Counted from the first letter of the stretch, positions 27,044-36,607 are shown. The stretch is 64,000 bases of DNA from Verrucomicrobiota bacterium (GCA_026398255.1 JAPLTG010000006.1:1-64000), one strand, 5' to 3'. The notes: a model not told the origin generated them from the letters alone. Numbers and translations: made by a program.

Positions 27044-28066
27044 TCAACGGCGTGCCCAGCGGAGTTTTGCGGAAGTGGCGCGTGGATTGGCACGACATTC
27101 AGCGGCGCTAGCGCGAATGACATCCCTCGCGATCTCAGAATAAATTCCTTCGCGTTGCCCGGATTGGAAGGCCTTTTTGACTCGCCGATCTTCCCCGGAG
27201 TGAAAGGTGAGAATGGCCACTCGCCCGTCCAGTCGAAGGCTGAATGGCAGGGATCGCAGGAGCGCATCCAGCGCAGCAAATTCCTCGTTCACCTCGATGC
27301 GGATCGATTGGAACACGCGGGCGACGGTTTTTTTCAATTCCTCCTCCGGCCGGCTGGAGAGGGCAGCGCGGATTGCTTGGGCAAGTTCAAGGGTGCTGGA
27401 AAAGCTCTTGGCGGCAAGCTGCGGAGCGAGGATTTGGGCGTGGGGTTCGTCGGAATTTTCCCGGAGGATTTCGGCAAGTTCTGGCGGGGTGACGCGCTCG
27501 AGCCATTTCGATGCAGGGATTCCTTTGGCGGGGTTCATTCGCATGTCGAGCGGACCGGCGTGTTTGCTGGTGAAGCCGCGCGCGGGGTTGTCGAGCTGCA
27601 TGGAGGACACCCCGAGGTCGGCAAGAATCATATCCGCGCCATCGGCTCCGATTGATGCGAGAGCCGCCTGGATGCCGGCGAAGTTTGATTTTCTGGTGAC
27701 GAGGCATTCCTCGCCGAAACCCTCCGCGCGCAGCCGTGACTCGGTGCGCGGCAACTCGATCGGGTCGGCGTCGAGCCCCAGAAGACGCCCGCTTGGTTGG
27801 ATGCGTTGGAGAATTTCTTGGGCGTGACCGCCGTGGCCGAGGGTGCAATCGACGGCCAGTTCGCCTGGCTTGGGGTCGAGGGCGGCAAGGATTTCTCCGA
27901 CCATGATGGGGACATGCGAGCCGGCTGGGGTTTTCCCCGCTGCGAGAACCTTGGCTATCGTCTCGGGATGTTTTTCGGGATCGAGCTCCTTGTATTTTTC
28001 GGAGAACCGGCGCGGGTTTTTTCCCGAATAGCGGGGGCGCCGGCGGTGAGGTGTTGGTTCGTTCAA
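27044..28066 (-). CDS. rsmH: 16S rRNA m4C1402 methyltransferase RsmH
   Basis: A 340-residue SAM methyltransferase. HVPIMVGEILAAL begins the domain; the SAM site is VDCTLGHGGHAQEIL, and LADLGVSSMQLDNPARGFT and LTFHSGEDRRVKKAF are the conserved downstream motifs. It N4-methylates C1402 of 16S rRNA. Many bacteria have an N-terminal GHGGH start; here an extra ~50 basic residues precede it. The usual partner genes of the dcw cluster are not beside it. ATG 28066 overlaps the upstream stop by four bases. Confidence 0.95.
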   Translation of the reverse strand: MNEPTPHRRRPRYSGKNPRRFSEKYKELDPEKHPETIAKVLAAGKTPAGSHVPIMVGEILAALDPKPGELAVDCTLGHGGHAQEILQRIQPSGRLLGLDADPIELPRTESRLRAEGFGEECLVTRKSNFAGIQAALASIGADGADMILADLGVSSMQLDNPARGFTSKHAGPLDMRMNPAKGIPASKWLERVTPPELAEILRENSDEPHAQILAPQLAAKSFSSTLELAQAIRAALSSRPEEELKKTVARVFQSIRIEVNEEFAALDALLRSLPFSLRLDGRVAILTFHSGEDRRVKKAFQSGQREGIYSEIARDVIRASAAECRANPRATSAKLRWARR

Positions 28067-28413
28067 AGCTCGTTGTATTTGCGGTTCGACCCAAGTGCTT
28101 TCGACATCGGATACCGTTCCTCATTGCGGGCAAGCTTCGCGCGCATCGCGACGGCGAGGTCGATGTCGCAATTCGCAGCCATCTCGAAAAGCAGGATCGC
28201 CACATCGGCCATTTCGGAGGAGAGCTCCTCGCGGCGCTCGATGACCCGCTGACTCGACTGGGCCTCATTTTGCCAGACAAAATGCTGAAGGAGTTCCCCC
28301 GCTTCGGCGACGATGGCGACGGCCATTTCCTTGGGTCCGTGGAATTGCTCCCAATCGCGGGCATCGCGAAAGTCGATGATCTCGCGCGTGAGGGTTTGGA
28401 TGCTGTCGTTCAT
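28063..28413 (-). CDS. MazG-like nucleotide pyrophosphohydrolase
   Basis: A 116-residue all-helical NTP pyrophosphatase of the dCTPase/MazG type. The metal-binding EExxE-like pattern can be seen as VAIVAEAGELLQHF followed by EELSSEMADVAILLFEMA (ExxD). Such enzymes hydrolyse non-canonical or excess nucleoside triphosphates. It is translationally coupled to rsmH. Confidence 0.85.
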   Translation of the reverse strand: MNDSIQTLTREIIDFRDARDWEQFHGPKEMAVAIVAEAGELLQHFVWQNEAQSSQRVIERREELSSEMADVAILLFEMAANCDIDLAVAMRAKLARNEERYPMSKALGSNRKYNEL

Positions 28414-28511
28414 ACCGCGAGCATAGGCGGGGGCTTCGCCGTGTGGAGTGCAAAGCGGTGCTTGCGATATGTGAATATGTGGGACTGACCCCCAGCGCAG
28501 GGTGGCTTAGC

Positions 28512-29381
28512 TTAAACCAAGCGGGTGAGATCTTTGGGGAGGGGGCAAGTGAATATCATTTCCTTGCCGGTTATGGGGTGGGGGAATCGGAGTGAGCTGG
28601 AGTGGAGGCCGAGGCGTTTGGCGGGGTTGCTTTTTGCGCCGTATTTTTTGTCTCCAATGATCGGACAACCGGCTTCGGCGAGTTGGACGCGAATCTGGTG
28701 GCGACGGCCGGTTTCCAAGGTCAACTCGACGAGTGATCGATTCGGCGTGGAGGCTAATACGCGAAAATGGGTCACGGCATGGCGGGTATTTTCACTGCGC
28801 GGCACGCTGAAGACTTTGTAGGGATTTGTCTCGTCGAGGTCGGACTCGAAAATTCCCGAGCGCTCGCGCAGGCGTCCTTCCACAATGGCTTCGTAGCGTT
28901 TCTCGGCCTCGTCCCAGTGGGATTGCAGGATTTCTTTGGACTCGGGAGTTTTTGCGAAAATCATGAGGCCCGAGGTTTCCTTGTCCAAACGGTGCACGAT
29001 CCATACCCGTGCGCGGGCCATCGGATTTCCGCTGCGGACATGGTCCGTGAGTTGATGGTAGGCGGTTCTCTCCTGCTCGGCCTCGCTGGCGATACTGAGA
29101 AGATTCGGCGGTTTATCGATGACAATAATGTCTGCATCCTCAAAAAAAATGCGGATTCCGGAACCCACAACCGAGCGAGGTGCGGCATAGCGATCGTTCC
29201 GCACGGCGACCATATCCCCAGGCTGCAAAGGATGGTTGAATTGGGAGATGGGACGGCCGTTCACCGTGATCGCCTGAAATTTCAGCCAAGTGCGAATCTG
29301 CTTCTTTTTGAGGTCGGGCCAAGCTTCAAAACAATACGCCAGCAACTCGGCTGGGCTGGAAACTGTGGATGGCTTTGGCAT
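28512..29381 (-). CDS. RluA/RluD-family pseudouridine synthase
   Basis: A 289-residue rRNA pseudouridine synthase. An S4-like N-terminus (KKKQIRTWLKFQAITVNGRP) precedes the catalytic motif VHRLDKETSGLMIFAKT with the active-site Asp, and the RHQIRVQLAEAGCPIIGDKKYG motif. The exact rRNA target (RluC, RluD or other) cannot be assigned. It is divergent from the lipoprotein gene at 29483. Confidence 0.9.
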   Translation of the reverse strand: MPKPSTVSSPAELLAYCFEAWPDLKKKQIRTWLKFQAITVNGRPISQFNHPLQPGDMVAVRNDRYAAPRSVVGSGIRIFFEDADIIVIDKPPNLLSIASEAEQERTAYHQLTDHVRSGNPMARARVWIVHRLDKETSGLMIFAKTPESKEILQSHWDEAEKRYEAIVEGRLRERSGIFESDLDETNPYKVFSVPRSENTRHAVTHFRVLASTPNRSLVELTLETGRRHQIRVQLAEAGCPIIGDKKYGAKSNPAKRLGLHSSSLRFPHPITGKEMIFTCPLPKDLTRLV

Positions 29382-29482
29382 CGCGAAGATCGTAGCAAAA
29401 GAATCGCACGCGCGCCATTTCCACGCCGTTTTTTAGTTCATTGCCGCCTGTCGGATTTCTTGCGAGGTTCCGCGCCCAGCTC

Positions 29483-31156
29483 ATGAAATTTGCTCAAAAA
29501 ATCCCCCTGTTTTCGATTTCTGCATGGATCATTTGCTCCCTGCTGACCTCTGGGTGCGCCCAATACGCCAGCGTCTCCGAGCGGCGTCCAAATTTCCCCG
29601 CATCCCTATCGGCCGACGGGAGTGGACTCGCCAAGCGCCTCAAGGCAGCTCTCCAAAAACGCAAGAGCCAGCCGGCCGGTGGCCTCTCCAGCCTTCTGCT
29701 GGAAACCCGCGCGGCCTCGCGCGAGTTGGCAACAAATCCCTCCAACTCCACCGCTCGCGACACCTACAATTTCTCCGTCGCCCGCATTGTTGAAACGCTC
29801 CAGCAAGCCCAGCTCGCACCATGGGAAGCTCCGCTCCGGATTCCCTCCTCGGATGGCGAACTCGTCCTCACCGCTAAAAAAGACCCCCGCCCTGGCTGGA
29901 ATCCCGCCCTCTACAAATTCGTGCCCGCCGACCAATTCGATGTCCACGGCAAGTATGTCCACGAGCGCTCGATCAAGCCCGGTATCGGTGCGCCCATCGT
30001 CGCCATCGGCCGCGATAAAAACCGAAGCGCTGCCGAGACTTTTTCTCTTCCCCATATTTACTACGGCGTCACCGCGGTGATCCGCTTCCGAGGCCCTGTC
30101 GCCGAACTGGCCTTCGAAGACCCGCTCGCCACCGAGACGATTTCGTTCGAAGGCCGTCGGCAACCACTCTCCGCCGATTTCACCGTGCCGCTCGCCGTGA
30201 TGCTCCAAGAAGCCGAGCCGAAAAAATTTGAACTCGCCCGCCTGCTCCATCCCGAAAAATACGCGGAGACCGCTCGAATTTCCCGCCTCCAACCCTACGA
30301 TCCAAACAAGACCGTCGTCCTCGTCATTCACGGTCTCATGGATACTCCCGCGACTTGGACTCCGCTCATCAACCACCTCCGCAGCGACGAGACGATCCGC
30401 CAGAATTACCAATTCTGGTTCTACAGCTACCCGAGCGGCTACCCCTTTCCCTACTCCGCTGCGATCCTGCGCCGCCAACTCGATGCCATCGGAAAAAAAT
30501 ATCCCATCCGCAAGCCTATGGTCGTTATCGGCCACAGCATGGGTGGATGCATCAGCCGACTTCTCATCACGGATCCCGGCACGGAACTCTGGAAAAAAAT
30601 CTTCCACCGTCCGCCCGATCAACTCGCCCTCGCCGGCGAGACCCGCAGCATTCTCGAAGAATCCCTCATCTTCGACTCACGCCCCGAAGTCGGGCGCGTG
30701 ATCTTTGTTGCCGCGCCGCTCCGTGGCAGTGACCTCGCCACCCACTGGCTCGGTCGCATCGGCTCCAGCCTGATCAGTCCCCCGCGTCTGCTTTTCAAAG
30801 TAGGACAAGAGGCCCTCCAACTCGCCACCCTCCAAGCCGACGAACTCCGGCTCAATCGCGTCCCGAACAGCATCGACAACCTCGCACCAAACAACCGATT
30901 CGTCCGCGCGATCAACACCATCCCGATGTCATCCCGAGTGCCCGTGCATGTCATCGCTGGCGACCGCGGACTCGGTGGCAACGAAGATAAAACCAAACCC
31001 GTCCAATCCGATGGTGTCGTGCCGTATTGGAGTTCGCACATCCCCGAAGCGCAGTCCGAAAAAGTCGTCCCCTCTGATCACTCGGCCCACCAGAATTCGG
31101 AAGCAATCCACGAGATCACCCGGATTTTGAAACTCCACCGCTTCGAATCGAAATAG
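29483..31156 (+). CDS. Alpha/beta-hydrolase lipoprotein
   Basis: A 557-residue protein. A lipoprotein signal (ISAWIICSLLTSGCA, lipobox TSGC near residue 23) is followed by about 240 residues without a known domain, then an alpha/beta hydrolase: VVLVIHGLMDTPATW (oxyanion region), VVIGHSMGGCISRLL (nucleophile Ser), and the acid and His in VPVHVIAGDRG and VPSDHSAH. It should be an esterase or lipase held at the outer or inner membrane. I chose ATG 29483 over 29441, since it places a proper signal at the N-terminus. Confidence 0.85.
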   Translation: MKFAQKIPLFSISAWIICSLLTSGCAQYASVSERRPNFPASLSADGSGLAKRLKAALQKRKSQPAGGLSSLLLETRAASRELATNPSNSTARDTYNFSVARIVETLQQAQLAPWEAPLRIPSSDGELVLTAKKDPRPGWNPALYKFVPADQFDVHGKYVHERSIKPGIGAPIVAIGRDKNRSAAETFSLPHIYYGVTAVIRFRGPVAELAFEDPLATETISFEGRRQPLSADFTVPLAVMLQEAEPKKFELARLLHPEKYAETARISRLQPYDPNKTVVLVIHGLMDTPATWTPLINHLRSDETIRQNYQFWFYSYPSGYPFPYSAAILRRQLDAIGKKYPIRKPMVVIGHSMGGCISRLLITDPGTELWKKIFHRPPDQLALAGETRSILEESLIFDSRPEVGRVIFVAAPLRGSDLATHWLGRIGSSLISPPRLLFKVGQEALQLATLQADELRLNRVPNSIDNLAPNNRFVRAINTIPMSSRVPVHVIAGDRGLGGNEDKTKPVQSDGVVPYWSSHIPEAQSEKVVPSDHSAHQNSEAIHEITRILKLHRFESK

Positions 31157-31201
31157 CCCCGCCGAGCGGATTTCAAGATGGGCGCGGTTTTTTTACGCTG
31201 A

Positions 31202-31711
31202 CTAATTCAGGAACTCCGCACCGAGGATTCGGCTTCGTGGACGGAAGCGCTTCGCTTCAGCGAGTCGGGCTATATCGATGGGATTTTTGACATCCGCTTC
31301 TGGAATTCCGGTTTTTGCAGCTTCGCGAGGAGCGCCACTTTGGTTTCCGATGCTCCCGCCGTCCTTTTGAATTTTAAAGGAACCTTCAAAATCATAGGTC
31401 CAATAATTGTCCGTTCCCTTCGGATAGTTAAAAACCACGATCGCGTGGTTGGAGGCTTTGCCAGTGTCGGGGTTGAATGACCGGTAGGTCACGACTTCGG
31501 ACCAGACATTGTATTGGGTTAGCGACTCCTTAAAAAGAATCGCCGTCGGCAAGCAGGCGTTGAATTCGCGCTCCATCCATTTCGCCGGATTGGATGGGGT
31601 TCCGACTCCATCGATTGTCGAGCAGGCGGATAAAAGTAAGCCGATGAGAATCGGAAGAAGTTTGAGCCAAGCGGGGGGTTTCAGGCATTCATAGAATTTT
31701 TTTGAGATCAT
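31202..31711 (-). CDS. Lipoprotein with Cys-His-Asp triad-like pattern
   Basis: A 169-residue lipoprotein (LLPILIGLLLSACST, lipobox LSAC). The mature part shows FNACLPTAI, then HAIVVFNYPKG, then YWTYDFEGSF, an arrangement like the Cys, His and Asp of transglutaminase-like cysteine peptidases. I regard the catalytic role as a hypothesis. It is convergent with the hydrolase gene, 45 bases apart. Confidence 0.65.
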   Translation of the reverse strand: MISKKFYECLKPPAWLKLLPILIGLLLSACSTIDGVGTPSNPAKWMEREFNACLPTAILFKESLTQYNVWSEVVTYRSFNPDTGKASNHAIVVFNYPKGTDNYWTYDFEGSFKIQKDGGSIGNQSGAPREAAKTGIPEADVKNPIDIARLAEAKRFRPRSRILGAEFLN

Positions 31712-32115
31712 TTACTAGCGGATGGTTGTTTCGGCCTGAGAGGGACTTCGGAACAATCAGGGGCTCGATATCCGTTAGCTTGGGGTTAAGGGGACTGGCT
31801 GGATTTCTTGGAGTTACGATAAAATGTGGTCCAAGGAGGAATGGGGCTGGGTTACGCCCGGGAAAACATGGCTGAAAACTGCGAGAGGGCATGCCACTCA
31901 GATTCCTGAGTGTGCAAATTGGAAAAATCTCACGATTTTTAAGACCCCTTTTTGAGAATTTTTTTAACATGTTCCCGACATTAAACAGACCCTGTTTGTT
32001 AGAAGGAGAACGTCGTCAATCTAGGTAAAATCCAACGCCGAGAAAGAGAAAAATGATAAAAAATGCGTAACCGACGGAAATAAGGCTGACAGCAGCCGTG
32101 CCATGCAAGGAGGCA
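31712..32115 (+). other. Intergenic region, no supported gene
   Basis: About 400 bases between the 31202 lipoprotein and the methyltransferase gene. The sequence is AT-richer than its neighbours. A short minus-strand frame at 32016-32108 encodes a very hydrophobic peptide (listed separately). Otherwise only short frames lacking family features are present. Confidence 0.5.
32016..32108 (-). CDS. Possible tiny membrane protein
   Basis: A 30-codon frame from TTG 32108 with VGYAFFIIFLFLGVGFYLD as its C-terminus, hydrophobic enough for one membrane helix. There is no clear ribosome site on this strand, and it may just be chance. Shown because it is hydrophobic and ends in a charged residue, as real small membrane proteins do. 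Confidence 0.2.
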   Translation of the reverse strand: MHGTAAVSLISVGYAFFIIFLFLGVGFYLD

Positions 32116-33639
32116 CTAGCGTTTTTGTTTGATGTGGCACTCGACCATGCAGTCAAAACCTCCCATGTCGATCCGCTGCGAGGAATGGAGGCGGAGCATA
32201 GGATTGGTATTTTTGATCGGGAGCGGATTGGCGAAAACCAGACATCCTCCGGGACGCAGAAGGCGGGCTGAGATGGCAAACAAATCGCGAATCAAGTCGG
32301 GGAGATTCGGAATCGGAACTCGGCGACCCATTGGCGGGTTTGTCAGGATTTGACTCAGGGAGCCGGGCTCGAAACGGGCCTCCCGAAAATCACATTTTTG
32401 GAATGTGGGAGAGATTCCGAGATCTGCCGCGGCGAAATTCGAGCGCGCAATTTCGAGCGCTTCGGCGCTGAGGTCGGAGCCGAAAATCCGGGTGACTCCG
32501 CCGAGGCGCGCCCTCTCGATGAGTTCCAGCCCGGAACCGCAGAAAGGATCCCAGACGAGATCGTGGCCGGAATTTCCTGCAAGCCGGGCGAGGCATGCAG
32601 CCAGCGGAGGATGAGAAGCCGCAGGCACATCGCGTCTCCGATAAGCAAAGCGGGGATCAGGGGACAGACGGGGACGAAGCTCCACGGAAAACCTCCCCGC
32701 CGCAGAATAAACTTCGATCGCCCACGGAGCGTGGCGGGCATCATTCAAAATCTTGGGGCACAACTCGAAGGCGCGTTGAGCGACCTCTCTAACCCAGCCT
32801 CGTCGGTGGCCTTGCCCGATCCATTCCAGCCGGTAGCGGCTTGTTCCGTGCGTGAGGGCGTGCAGAAGGTCTCTGGTGCGCGGAGCCGCCACGAGAGCGG
32901 CGACGGCTTCTGGTTCGGCAGCGGGTAGAGTTCCCAAGACCAAAGAAAATGTGGCGAAGCACCGCAGGGAAAGGATGTCGCGAAATCGGAATGCCGCGCG
33001 GGGATAGAGCTTCACTAGGCCGGGGTGCGTGGAGTGGATGGAAAACAAGGCGGAGGCTTGCGGGGAGGACTCGAGTTCGTTTCGCACAAACACTTCGAGC
33101 CCCCGTCGGCAGCGCAGATGGATCGGGAGCTCGGTGAATTCCGGCACGAGGGATTCCAAAAGAATTTCCGCCGGGGAGTCCTCACGGGCGATGCCGGCTT
33201 TGACCTTCATGGCAGTCTGCGAGGAGAGTTTGTCGATCACCTCGAGCGTGGCCTTGCCGCCGATTTTATCGAGGGCGCGGGAGAGGTATTTTTTTTCGCG
33301 CTCGGGCGGGTTGGAGTTTTCGAGAAGACCGATCAACGCCTCCTCATCGGCCTGCTCGGCTCCTGTTTTCGGCAAGGCGGCCATGGCATAGCGGCGGATT
33401 TTTTCATCCGGATCACGGAGTTGCTGACGCAGCCAAGCCGTCACTTCAGTGCGGAGGCCTGCAGGTCCTGACTCGAAAAAAACCACACCCACAGCACGAA
33501 CGAGGGCGGCTTGGCTCGCACGGGTGACGGCATCTGCAGCGTTGTAGGCGGGAACTTTTTCGCTCCAAAGCTCATTCCACGAAAGATGTCGGAGCTGTTT
33601 GTAGAGCTCTTTTGCGGCGTTGATTTTGTCTTTTTTCAA
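32116..33639 (-). CDS. HEAT-like/THUMP/SAM-dependent RNA methyltransferase
   Basis: About 507 residues. The N-terminal third has HEAT-like helices (DPDEKIRRYAMAALPKTG; ALIGLLENSN). A THUMP-like region follows (LPIHLRCRRGLEVFVRNELES), and the C-terminal Rossmann methyltransferase has VWDPFCGSGLELIERA (SAM site) and ILTNPPMGRR (the N/DPPY-type catalytic motif), as in RlmL/Trm14 guanine-N2 enzymes. I suggest TTG 33639 (a Shine-Dalgarno-like AGGAA lies just upstream), because the longer frame reads through the tRNA-Ser gene. The RNA target is unknown. Confidence 0.75.
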   Translation of the reverse strand: MKKDKINAAKELYKQLRHLSWNELWSEKVPAYNAADAVTRASQAALVRAVGVVFFESGPAGLRTEVTAWLRQQLRDPDEKIRRYAMAALPKTGAEQADEEALIGLLENSNPPEREKKYLSRALDKIGGKATLEVIDKLSSQTAMKVKAGIAREDSPAEILLESLVPEFTELPIHLRCRRGLEVFVRNELESSPQASALFSIHSTHPGLVKLYPRAAFRFRDILSLRCFATFSLVLGTLPAAEPEAVAALVAAPRTRDLLHALTHGTSRYRLEWIGQGHRRGWVREVAQRAFELCPKILNDARHAPWAIEVYSAAGRFSVELRPRLSPDPRFAYRRRDVPAASHPPLAACLARLAGNSGHDLVWDPFCGSGLELIERARLGGVTRIFGSDLSAEALEIARSNFAAADLGISPTFQKCDFREARFEPGSLSQILTNPPMGRRVPIPNLPDLIRDLFAISARLLRPGGCLVFANPLPIKNTNPMLRLHSSQRIDMGGFDCMVECHIKQKR

Positions 33640-33761
33640 TTTCCTGCAGGCTTCTGGTTTTCGGGTCGGTGAAGAGTAAATCACCAACCCAGCGAAAAGC
33701 GCGATGCCGATGCGAGGTCTCGGAGGAATTACCGTTTCGACTCTTTGCCGAGTCGGAGATC

Positions 33762-33849
33762 TGGCGGATGGGGAGGGATTCGAACCCCCGTTGCCTTGCG
33801 GCAAACACGCTTTCCAGGCGTGCGCATTAGACCACTCTGCCACCCATCC
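33762..33849 (-). tRNA. tRNA-Ser (GGA)
   Basis: A type II (long variable arm) tRNA. The 7-bp acceptor stem GGATGGG/CCCATCC, the anticodon loop CTGGAAA (anticodon GGA) and the T-loop GGTTCGAATCC can be read. The CCA end is encoded (33762-33764). Confidence 0.95.
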
Positions 33850-34006
33850 TGAGCTGGCGGGAAAGTTTTGATAGTCGAGAATCTCCCCAATGGCAATGGC
33901 TGGCTCGGGATTTCGAATTAATGAGGGAGGGAAAATTTCGCGCAGGGGCTGCGAGGAATTTCGAATTGACCGAAACGCCGGGCCGCCACAGATTCCTCCC
34001 AGTCAC

Positions 34007-34080
34007 GCGGGTATAGCTTAGTGGTAAAGTTCCTGCCTTCCAAGCAGGCCATGCGGGTTCGATTCCCGCTACCCGCTCCA
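34007..34080 (+). tRNA. tRNA-Gly (TCC)
   Basis: The cloverleaf can be read: acceptor GCGGGTA/TACCCGC, D-arm, anticodon loop CTTCCAA (anticodon TCC) closed by CCTGC/GCAGG, and T-loop GGTTCGATTCC. The CCA end is encoded. Confidence 0.95.
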
Positions 34081-34247
34081 CTTTTTCTCCGAGCCGCTCC
34101 AGCAAAGAAAATGCGAGCTCACAGGCTTGTTGCTTTCCGCTAAAAACAGGCGCCAGATTGCTAAATCTCTCTTCCGTTTTGTCGGTGTGACGACGATTGC
34201 AACGATTCATTCCACGAGATGCATCTGGAATGGGGTGAGGGAAAAAA

Positions 34248-34328
34248 TGCTCGGGGGGGGACTCGAACCCCCATGCCTTGCGGCATGCGCCCCTCAAACG
34301 CACGTGTCTGCCATTTCACCACCCGAGC
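34248..34328 (-). tRNA. tRNA-Leu (GAG)
   Basis: A type II tRNA with acceptor GCTCGGG/CCCGAGC, an anticodon loop TTGAGGG (anticodon GAG), a long variable arm and a T-loop GGTTCGAGTCC. CCA is not encoded, unlike in the other two tRNAs here. Confidence 0.93.
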
Positions 34329-34376
34329 GAGGGAGGGCAAATCTAGGCTCCAACTTTCGCGATGCAAGCCGGATTT

Positions 34377-36533
34377 TCAGCCGCGCTTTTTTCGGGAGGG
34401 TTTTTTGTAGGCTACCTTGCGGCGGGCGGGCAGGGAGGAGGGCGAGGCGCCGGTTTTAAGCTCGTTGATCTGGTCGCGGAGCAAGGCTGCGCGCTCGTAT
34501 TCCAATCGCCCGGCGGCCTCGGCCATGTCGCTCTCCAGTTCGCGGATTAGCTCACCGACATCGAAATTCGAACCATTCTCATTCAGGATGGATGACTCGT
34601 TCCCGCTTCCCTTCACGATGACATGCAGACTCTCTTGCACGGCGCGGACGACGCTTCGCGGGGTGATGCCGTGCTCGGTGTTGTAGGCTTCCTGGATTGC
34701 TCGGCGATGGATGGAGACATCGATCAAGGCCCGCATGCTGCCGGTCATGGTGTCTGCGAAGAGCACGACTTCGCCATTCAGATGTCGCGCGGCTCGGCCA
34801 GAGGTTTGGATGAGGCTTGTTTGGCTTCGCAGGTAGCCCTCCTTGTCGGCATCAAGGATGCAAACGAGCGAGACCTCCGGAAGATCGAGACCTTCGCGGA
34901 GAAGGTTGATGCCGACCAAAACATCACACTCGCCAGCGCGGAGACTGCGTAAAATTTCCACGCGCTCGATGGTGTCGATGTCGCTGTGGAGGTAGCGCAC
35001 CTTCAGCCCAATCTCGCGTAGGTAGTCGGCCAAATCCTCGGCGGTTTTCTTGGTGAGCGTGGTGATCAAAATCCTCTCGCCCGACTCGATCCGGCGCCGA
35101 CACAGCTCGATGGTTTCGTCGATTTGAGCCTTCAGCGGACGCACCGTGATCTTGGGATCGAGCAACCCCGTGGGCCGGATGATTTGCTGAACAACAAGTG
35201 GCGCGCCGGGGGTGGAGAGATTCAAATCCGCCGCCTTGGCTGTGAGCAATCGCCGCATGTCGTTCGTTTTCCCTCCCTCGCCAAATTTATTTTCGGGATT
35301 GGGAATCCACGCCGCATTGCCGACGATGCTGTTGTTGAGCTCGAAGCCCCCCGGCGTGGCGCTCACATAGACGAGTTGGTTCGTCACCTCCATGAACTCG
35401 CCGAAGTTCAGGGGACGGTTATCGAGCGCGCTGGGAAGCCGGAACCCGTATTCCACCAGCACGCTTTTTCGCGAACGGTCGCCGGCATACATCCCGCCGA
35501 TTTGCGGGACGGTGGCGTGCGACTCGTCGATCACCAGCAAGTGATCCTTCGGCAAAAAATCCATCAGCGTGTAGGGACGCGAACCCGTCGGTCGGCCGGT
35601 GAGATGGCGCGAGTAGTTCTCGATGCCGTTGCAAAAGCCCATCTCCTGCATCATCTCGAGATCGAACTCGGTCCGCATCTTGATGCGCTGTGCCTCGATC
35701 AACTTCCCCTGCCGCTCGAACTCCGCCACCCGCGCATCCAATTCCCCCCGGATCGCCGCGATGGCCGGCCTCAACTTGTCATGGGGCGTTACGAATTGCT
35801 TCGCCGGAAAAAGCGTGAAGGTCGTGAGTGTGGCCGAAGCTTTTCCTGTGAGGGGATCAAACTCGCTGATGCGCTCGATCTCATCGCCGAAAAACTCCAC
35901 ACGAATGGCCGTGTCCTCGTTCTGCGCCGGATGCACCTCGACGACATCACCACGCACGCGGAATTTTCCACGACCGAACGCAATGTCGTTTCGCTCGTAG
36001 AGCATTTCCACAATCTTCGCGAGAAACGCCTCGCGCGTCATCTGCTGGCCAGGCCGAATGGTCAGGAGCATTTGCAAAAAATCCTCTGGCGAGGCCAGGC
36101 CGTAGATGCACGACACGCTCGCCACGATGATCGTATCGCGCCGCGTGAGCAGCGAACTCACCGCCGAGAGGCGCAGGCGCTCGATCTCCTCGTTGATCGA
36201 CGAATCCTTCTCGATGTAGGTGTCCGACCTCGGGATGTAGGCCTCCGGTTGGTAGTAATCGAAGTAGCTGACGAAATACTCGACCGCGTTGCGCGGGAAG
36301 AACTGCTTGAACTCGCTGTAGAGCTGCGCGGCAAGCGTCTTGTTGTGCGACATGATCAGCGTCGGCCGCCCGATGTCGCGGATCACATTCGCCATCGTAA
36401 AAGTTTTTCCCGACCCGGTCACCCCGAGAAGCGTCTGGTGGCGGTTCCCGGCAGAGATCGAGCGGACCAGATTGGGAATCGCCTGCCCCTGATCCCCGCG
36501 CGGCCCGTAGCTCGACTCGAGTTCAAAAACCAT
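34377..36533 (-). CDS. uvrB: Excinuclease ABC subunit B
   Basis: UvrB, 718 residues, the damage-verification helicase of nucleotide excision repair. Walker A GVTGSGKTFTMANV is at about residue 38; the beta-hairpin is YFDYYQPEAYIP; helicase motifs include VIDESHATVPQIGGM, TTLTKKTAEDLADYL, GINLLREGLDLPEVSLV and QTSGRAARH; a C-terminal UVR motif (LIRELESDMAEAAGRLEYERA) binds UvrC. The start ATG 36533 gives the usual MVFELESSYGPRGDQ; an extension to 36683 has no homology. The C-terminus is very basic. Confidence 0.97.
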   Translation of the reverse strand: MVFELESSYGPRGDQGQAIPNLVRSISAGNRHQTLLGVTGSGKTFTMANVIRDIGRPTLIMSHNKTLAAQLYSEFKQFFPRNAVEYFVSYFDYYQPEAYIPRSDTYIEKDSSINEEIERLRLSAVSSLLTRRDTIIVASVSCIYGLASPEDFLQMLLTIRPGQQMTREAFLAKIVEMLYERNDIAFGRGKFRVRGDVVEVHPAQNEDTAIRVEFFGDEIERISEFDPLTGKASATLTTFTLFPAKQFVTPHDKLRPAIAAIRGELDARVAEFERQGKLIEAQRIKMRTEFDLEMMQEMGFCNGIENYSRHLTGRPTGSRPYTLMDFLPKDHLLVIDESHATVPQIGGMYAGDRSRKSVLVEYGFRLPSALDNRPLNFGEFMEVTNQLVYVSATPGGFELNNSIVGNAAWIPNPENKFGEGGKTNDMRRLLTAKAADLNLSTPGAPLVVQQIIRPTGLLDPKITVRPLKAQIDETIELCRRRIESGERILITTLTKKTAEDLADYLREIGLKVRYLHSDIDTIERVEILRSLRAGECDVLVGINLLREGLDLPEVSLVCILDADKEGYLRSQTSLIQTSGRAARHLNGEVVLFADTMTGSMRALIDVSIHRRAIQEAYNTEHGITPRSVVRAVQESLHVIVKGSGNESSILNENGSNFDVGELIRELESDMAEAAGRLEYERAALLRDQINELKTGASPSSLPARRKVAYKKPSRKKRG

Positions 36534-36607
36534 AAGTTGGCGAGTATCCCGCCGGAGAGGGCCAAGAGCAACTGGTTCGTTCCGGCATCGGTGCGCAGCG
36601 TGAATTG

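Noticed and set aside
31157-31201. Bidirectional terminator between the hydrolase and the 31202 lipoprotein
   Set aside because: A run of seven T is present but I could not find a convincing complementary stem.
31689-31970. A 93-codon minus-strand frame upstream of the 31202 lipoprotein
   Set aside because: Composition is basic and unstructured, no signal or family pattern, and it overlaps the start of a well-supported gene.
33762-34328. Integration site of a mobile island at the tRNA cluster
   Set aside because: No integrase, no duplicated tRNA end and no change of composition were seen near the tRNAs.
33572-34459. Several open frames overlapping the tRNA genes on both strands
   Set aside because: They are antisense or sense translations of tRNA-Ser, tRNA-Gly and tRNA-Leu; tRNA folds explain the sequence fully.
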